Below are positions 7,151 to 10,463 of a stretch of 10,463 nucleotides of DNA, in pieces. Made by a program: the position numbers and the translations under genes. How positions within the stretch are numbered: the first letter of the stretch is position 1; each line of letters opens with the position of its first letter. The notes beneath the pieces are model-generated. The model had not been told where the DNA came from. It worked only from the letters and a program-made list of their open reading frames with translations, and did not search any database. This stretch comes from Candidatus Microgenomates bacterium (GTDB taxonomy: Bacteria > Patescibacteriota > Microgenomatia > UBA1406 > GWC2-37-13): NCBI GenBank assembly GCA_016178125.1, contig JACOTV010000109.1:1-10463 (forward strand), in the 5' to 3' direction.

Positions 7151-7156
7151 ATTATA
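7151..7156 (-). promoter_or_regulatory. Consensus -10 (TATAAT) directly before the exonuclease start
   Basis: On the minus strand the sequence reads GCTATAATGACTCAATGG, so a perfect TATAAT is followed by six bases and then the ATG at 7144. Transcription starting the usual distance downstream would begin at the start codon. There is no recognisable -35 (an A-run from the end of ftsH lies there), no extended TG, and no Shine-Dalgarno. It shares GCTATAATGA with the element before ftsH. A chance hit in a short A+T-containing gap cannot be excluded; co-transcription with ftsH is also possible. Confidence 0.45.
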
Positions 7157-7161
7157 GCGGG

Positions 7162-9108
7162 TTAGGCTTTTGCTTTTTTGGGTTTTGTGACGTCGTTTAC
7201 CAATCGCTTTATTTCTTGGGGCGATGGCTTTGCTGCTTTTTCGCCGACGATGGCTTCAAATTCCTCTTCGTCGAGGCTCTCTTTGGCCAGGAGTTCGGCG
7301 GCGACACTATCAAGAAGCGCGCGATTTTTGACGAGGGTTGCGCTTGCTAATGAGTAGGCTGTTTCAAGAATGGTTTTGACCTCTTGGTCAATTTTGGCGA
7401 GCATTTCTTGGGAAATTTGGTTCTCTTGCCACTGGGAGCGACCAAAATCGGTGATGTCGAAGGTTGGCCCATAATTAACAGGCCCCAAGCTACTCATACC
7501 GTAGTCGACAACCATTGCCTTTGCGACAGTTGTTGCCTGATCGAAGTCATTTGCTGCGCCGGTAGTGATTTCGTTAAAGACCGTTTCTTCGGCAGCACGG
7601 CCTCCCATCATAACGGCCAGGCGCTCAAGAAGATGTGACTTGGTTTCGTGGAGTACATCTGAGGCCGGGGGAATAAGGGTGAATCCCAATGCCATACCAC
7701 GTGAAACGATAGAGATGCGGTGAACTGGATCGGTATGGGGCATAAGGTGCGACACGAGTGCGTGACCAGCTTCGTGATACGCGGTGAGCTTTTTATCGAA
7801 TTCAGACTGAAGGCGCTTTTTTTCGGGGCCGAGTTTTACTTTGGTTGCAGCTTCCTCAACAGACGCCATGTCGATTTTGTCTTTTTCTTGGCGTGCTGTT
7901 GCTATTGCAGCCTCGTTAAGCATATTCTCGAGGTCTGCACCCGAAAACCCAACGGTTCGTTTTGCAACTTTATTCCAATCGACTGACGAGTCGAACGGCT
8001 TACCTTTTGAGTGAATTTGGAGAATTTCTTTGCGGCCCTCGACATCGGGATAATCAACGAGAATACGGCGATCGAAACGGCCTGCACGAAGAAGCGCAGG
8101 GTCCAATAAATCACCGCGGTTAGTTGCGGCAATTACGACGACTTGTTCGTTGGTGCCAAATCCATCCATTTCGACGAGAATCTGGTTAAGGGTCTGTTCG
8201 CGTTCGTCGTGTGAAGGCATAACACCCGTTGAGCGGGCGCGTCCGATTGCTTCGACTTCGTCGATAAAGATAATAGCGGGCGCACTTTTTTTGGCGGTCG
8301 CAAACAGGTCACGAACGCGGGCTGCACCTATTCCAACGAGCATTTCCATGAATTCTGAGCCGGCAATTGAAAAGAATGGTACTCCGGCTTCGCCTGCTAC
8401 TGCCTTGGCTAGGAGTGTTTTACCGCACCCTGGGGGGCCGGACAAAATAACGCCTTTAGGCGTGCGTGCACCAAGTTTTTTATACTTATCCAGGTGGCGC
8501 AAAAAGTCGACGACTTCCTCGAGTTCCTTCTTGGCCTCGTTAACCCCGGCAACATTTGCAAAGGTGATTTTTGACATGTCTTTGTTAAATTTTTTGGCGC
8601 GTGACTGTCCGAACGAGAACACTGAATCTTGTGCACCGCGCGCCTGACGGAATAAGAATATAAAGAACGCAATCATGAGAACTGTTGGGATAAGATTGCT
8701 TAAAAATGAAACGATTCCTTCTGAACCCTGGGTATCTTTGACAACGACTTGTATGTTGTCGGTTTTTGCGCCGAAGTCTTTAAGAGTTGTAAGAAAACTT
8801 TGGCCGGTTTCTTTGTATGCGTAGGCGATGTTATTGTCTTTGTAGTATACGATGACACGATTATCGAGAATCTCGAGCTTTTTAACTTTGCCCTGTTTTA
8901 CATCTTGAACAACGTTCGTAATAGGTTTTTCGGGGAGTGCTTTATTGATCTCCTTAGAAACCGATCGGAAGGTAAAGAATACAAAAAGTGCTGCGAAGAT
9001 AATGATAAACACGGCGCGCATGTCGAAGTTGAACTTTATTTCGGTCATTTTCCGACCGTTATTTTTTGTGTTTTTAGTGAAGATGCCGTTTTTCTTATTA
9101 GTCGCCAT
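7162..9108 (-). CDS. ftsH: ATP-dependent zinc metalloprotease FtsH
   Basis: A membrane-anchored AAA+ protease that degrades damaged and regulatory membrane and soluble proteins. With the ATG at 9108 it has 648 residues, a normal length. Membrane helices lie at about 31-47 and 131-155, flanking an extracytoplasmic domain. The ATPase shows Walker A GPPGCGKT (224-231), Walker [12 protein letters not shown], and the second region of homology with AGRFDRR. The protease has HEAGH (445-449) and the third zinc ligand D521 in GAANDFDQ. The substrate-gripping pore loop reads [10 protein letters not shown], with Leu257 where most FtsH proteins have Phe. A GTG at 9114 would add two residues, but it lies within 3 bases of the -10 element at 9117-9122 and so upstream of the expected transcription start; the ATG is preferred. 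The tail is Lys-rich (KPKKAKA). Confidence 0.96.
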   Translation of the reverse strand: MATNKKNGIFTKNTKNNGRKMTEIKFNFDMRAVFIIIFAALFVFFTFRSVSKEINKALPEKPITNVVQDVKQGKVKKLEILDNRVIVYYKDNNIAYAYKETGQSFLTTLKDFGAKTDNIQVVVKDTQGSEGIVSFLSNLIPTVLMIAFFIFLFRQARGAQDSVFSFGQSRAKKFNKDMSKITFANVAGVNEAKKELEEVVDFLRHLDKYKKLGARTPKGVILSGPPGCGKTLLAKAVAGEAGVPFFSIAGSEFMEMLVGIGAARVRDLFATAKKSAPAIIFIDEVEAIGRARSTGVMPSHDEREQTLNQILVEMDGFGTNEQVVVIAATNRGDLLDPALLRAGRFDRRILVDYPDVEGRKEILQIHSKGKPFDSSVDWNKVAKRTVGFSGADLENMLNEAAIATARQEKDKIDMASVEEAATKVKLGPEKKRLQSEFDKKLTAYHEAGHALVSHLMPHTDPVHRISIVSRGMALGFTLIPPASDVLHETKSHLLERLAVMMGGRAAEETVFNEITTGAANDFDQATTVAKAMVVDYGMSSLGPVNYGPTFDITDFGRSQWQENQISQEMLAKIDQEVKTILETAYSLASATLVKNRALLDSVAAELLAKESLDEEEFEAIVGEKAAKPSPQEIKRLVNDVTKPKKAKA

Positions 9109-9116
9109 AGGCACTC

Positions 9117-9125
9117 ATTATAGCA
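9117..9125 (-). promoter_or_regulatory. Extended -10 promoter (TGCTATAAT) for ftsH
   Basis: Minus-strand TGC-TATAAT is a full match to the extended -10 consensus. It ends 8 bases before the ATG at 9108, so the predicted transcript has a leader of about 0 to 3 bases. No -35 match is seen, which fits extended -10 promoters. It sits within 10 bases of the opposing -10 for tsaC-tsaE. Confidence 0.6.
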
Positions 9126-9131
9126 TTTTCT

Positions 9132-9140
9132 TGTTAAAAT
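9132..9140 (+). promoter_or_regulatory. Extended -10 promoter (TGTTAAAAT) for tsaC-tsaE
   Basis: TG-T-TAAAAT matches the extended -10 pattern with one mismatch in the hexamer, and ends five bases before the ATG at 9146. That predicts a leaderless mRNA. The sequence TAAAATACACCATG strongly resembles TAAAATACCATG before the CvpA-CAP gene. No Shine-Dalgarno is present. Confidence 0.55.
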
Positions 9141-9145
9141 ACACC

Positions 9146-10201
9146 ATGGAGATCGCACAACAATTGCATCAAAAAGCACTAAATGTTTTAAAAAGCGGAG
9201 GGATCGTAGTATTCCCAACAGATACCGTCTATGGACTGCTTGTTGACGCAACAAATGAGTCTGCTGTCAAGAAGCTAATCGCCTTTAAAGAGCGTCCCAA
9301 GGGTAAGCCCATATCGGTTTTTGTACCGGGCTTTGAGTCAATCAGGGAGGTAGTTTCGTTAGACACATCCGATGTGAGTCGTATAAAAGAACTCCTTCCT
9401 GGTCCCTACACCGTGATTTTTCCTTCAAACCATACCGTATCCCGACTGCTCGAATCTGAGAATGGGACCTTGGGAATACGATTACCCCAGTATAAAGCGG
9501 TCAACGATCTGGTTAAGGAATTTGGCAAACCCGTCACCGCAACTTCGGCGAATCGATCAGGAAGACCATCGGTACATTCGATTAGCGCGCTTATGAATCA
9601 GTTGAGCGAAAAACAAAAGAGTATGATCAATTTAGTTGTCGACATAGGGAGCTTACCAGCAAATAAACCATCAACGGTAGTCGATATGACCTCAGATGAC
9701 GTGAAAATTCTGCGTGCGGGGGATATGCCATTTTCGCTCAGCAAAACATATGTCAGTAATTCTGAGAACGAAACAAAACAAATAGCCCAAGGGATATTTA
9801 AGGATGTATCACATGAGCCGGGGATGACAGAAAAGCCGATCGTGTTTATTTTGCAAGGTGATCTTGGTGCGGGGAAGACGCAGTTTGTAAAGGGCATTGG
9901 GGAATCGCTTAGGATCGAAGAGCGGATTGTTTCACCGACATACGTTATATTAAACGAGTATGTGGTGAGAGAAGGTGCATATAAGCATCTCGTCCATATG
10001 GATTTGTATAACATAAAAGACGCCGAAGAATTCAAGCACCTCGGTATTGAGGCATACCTTAATGCGCCAAATGTGTTCTGTATTGAGTGGGGTGAAAAGA
10101 GTGCAGATGTGATAGATATCTTAAAAGAAAAAGCCCGCCTTATATATATACATATAAAGCATGTTGACGAAACACGTCGTGAAATGACTGTTCAATATTA
10201 G
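9146..10201 (+). CDS. tsaC/tsaE: TsaC-TsaE fusion: threonylcarbamoyl-AMP synthase plus t6A ATPase
   Basis: One 351-residue chain carries two steps of t6A tRNA modification (A37 of ANN-decoding tRNAs). Residues 1-192 are a YrdC/TsaC domain that makes threonylcarbamoyl-AMP from threonine, bicarbonate and ATP: GGIVVFPTDTVYGL (18-31), FKERPKGKPI with K48 and R50, GIRLPQ (110-115), and TATSANRSG with S134 and N136. TsaE begins near 201 with the usual SENETKQIAQG and has P-loop GDLGAGKT (238-245), SPTYVILNEY (263-272), HMDLYNI (D286) and IEWGEK (E314). DLYN replaces the common DLYR. Both halves look complete, and the join is only about ten residues. The frame is open upstream to 8945, but that extension lies antisense inside ftsH; the ATG at 9146 fits the TsaC N-terminus and the promoter. 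Tandem stops TAG-TAA precede tsaD. Confidence 0.93.
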   Translation: MEIAQQLHQKALNVLKSGGIVVFPTDTVYGLLVDATNESAVKKLIAFKERPKGKPISVFVPGFESIREVVSLDTSDVSRIKELLPGPYTVIFPSNHTVSRLLESENGTLGIRLPQYKAVNDLVKEFGKPVTATSANRSGRPSVHSISALMNQLSEKQKSMINLVVDIGSLPANKPSTVVDMTSDDVKILRAGDMPFSLSKTYVSNSENETKQIAQGIFKDVSHEPGMTEKPIVFILQGDLGAGKTQFVKGIGESLRIEERIVSPTYVILNEYVVREGAYKHLVHMDLYNIKDAEEFKHLGIEAYLNAPNVFCIEWGEKSADVIDILKEKARLIYIHIKHVDETRREMTVQY

Positions 10202-10210
10202 TAACAATCT

Positions 10211-10463
10211 ATGAAAATACTTGCAATCGATACTTCGTGTGACGAAACAGCGGCAGCCGTGACTGAGGGGCGTCGCGTTATTTCAAATGTAATCTACTCG
10301 CAAATTCTCATTCACAAAGAATGGGGAGGAGTTGTCCCGAGCCTTGCGAAGCGTGCCCACGAGGAACGAATAGATTTTGTCGTGTCTGAGGCGCTCAGAA
10401 AAGCTCGGATCAAGACCCCCGACGCTATTGCGGTGACTCAGGGCCCGGGACTGGCGATTGCGC
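10211..10463 (+). CDS. tsaD: tRNA threonylcarbamoyltransferase TsaD, N-terminal part (cut by window edge)
   Basis: TsaD is the catalytic subunit that transfers the threonylcarbamoyl group from threonylcarbamoyl-AMP to A37 of tRNA, normally together with TsaB and TsaE. The first 84 codons are present: [20 protein letters not shown], then the [16 protein letters not shown] motif containing the first part of the metal-site region, then [11 protein letters not shown]. These match the ASKHA-fold N-lobe of the Gcp/YgjD family. About three quarters of the usual length of about 340 residues lies beyond the window. The ATG is 9 bases after the TsaC-TsaE stop and lacks a Shine-Dalgarno, so expression is probably from the upstream promoter by read-through. 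Adjacency supports a dedicated t6A operon. Confidence 0.95.
   Translation, partial: MKILAIDTSCDETAAAVTEGRRVISNVIYSQILIHKEWGGVVPSLAKRAHEERIDFVVSEALRKARIKTPDAIAVTQGPGLAIA

Noticed and set aside
8150..8647. A 165-codon plus-strand open frame
   Set aside because: It is fully antisense to the FtsH ATPase domain and has no recognisable domain; it is a shadow of a conserved gene. The same applies to the 145-codon minus-strand frame at 9598-10035 inside tsaC-tsaE.
9109..9114. GTG start for ftsH at 9114
   Set aside because: It lies within 3 bases of the TATAAT at 9117-9122 and so upstream of the expected transcription start; the ATG two codons later fits better.
8945..9145. A longer N-terminus for the TsaC-TsaE protein (67 extra codons)
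   Set aside because: It lies antisense to the start of ftsH, and its residues do not resemble a TsaC N-terminus. The ATG at 9146 begins exactly where the family begins and sits just after a -10 element.
10138..10158. TATATATATACATATA tract as a promoter for tsaD
   Set aside because: It lies in the TsaE coding sequence, encodes ordinary residues (LIYIHIK), and is more than 50 bases from tsaD with no organised -10 and -35 pair.
1..10463. CRISPR array, tRNA, rRNA, insertion sequence or prophage
   Set aside because: No spaced direct repeats, cloverleaf-like sequence, transposase or phage gene was seen; nearly every base lies in a housekeeping or envelope gene.

Overview
The window looks like chromosomal DNA of a streamlined bacterium, most likely a member of Patescibacteria (Candidate Phyla Radiation). 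That assignment is an inference. It rests on wall-to-wall gene packing with gaps of 2 to 45 bases, the DUF4012 membrane protein, a CvpA-CAP fusion, a stand-alone 5'-3' exonuclease and almost no Shine-Dalgarno sequences. TGA works as a normal stop: two minus-strand genes end in TGA directly at the next gene. I see no phage, insertion sequence, CRISPR array, tRNA or rRNA.

Left block, minus strand, bases 5180 down to 1. Five genes run in one direction and appear to form an operon: a WbaZ-like family 4 glycosyltransferase, a single-domain mannose-1-phosphate guanylyltransferase (ManC), a polyprenyl-phosphate sugar-1-phosphate transferase, a DUF4012 membrane protein, and the N-terminal part of the repair protein RecO. 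The first four read as a surface-polysaccharide module: ManC makes GDP-mannose, the sugar transferase starts the glycan on the lipid carrier, the glycosyltransferase extends it, and DUF4012 is a membrane-anchored partner of unknown function. RecO seems to be a passenger.

Middle block. Bases 5226 to 6200 on the plus strand encode a four-helix CvpA domain fused to an extracellular CAP/SCP domain. It meets the next gene tail to tail with overlapping stop codons. On the minus strand, ftsH (membrane AAA+ zinc protease) is followed 17 bases later by a stand-alone 5'-3' exonuclease that ends in a possible sliding-clamp-binding peptide, QIGLF.

Right block, plus strand. A single 351-residue protein joins TsaC (threonylcarbamoyl-AMP synthase) to TsaE (P-loop ATPase). 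The N-terminal part of tsaD follows 9 bases later. Together these are three of the four proteins needed for t6A modification of tRNA; TsaB is not in view.

Starts and promoters. The cvpA-CAP, tsaC-tsaE, ftsH and exonuclease genes each have a -10-like hexamer ending 3 to 8 bases before the chosen start codon, which predicts leaderless or nearly leaderless mRNAs. The 37 bases between ftsH and tsaC-tsaE hold two divergent extended -10 elements. The clearest unexplained structure is a perfect 15-base-pair GC-rich inverted repeat inside the glycosyltransferase gene.
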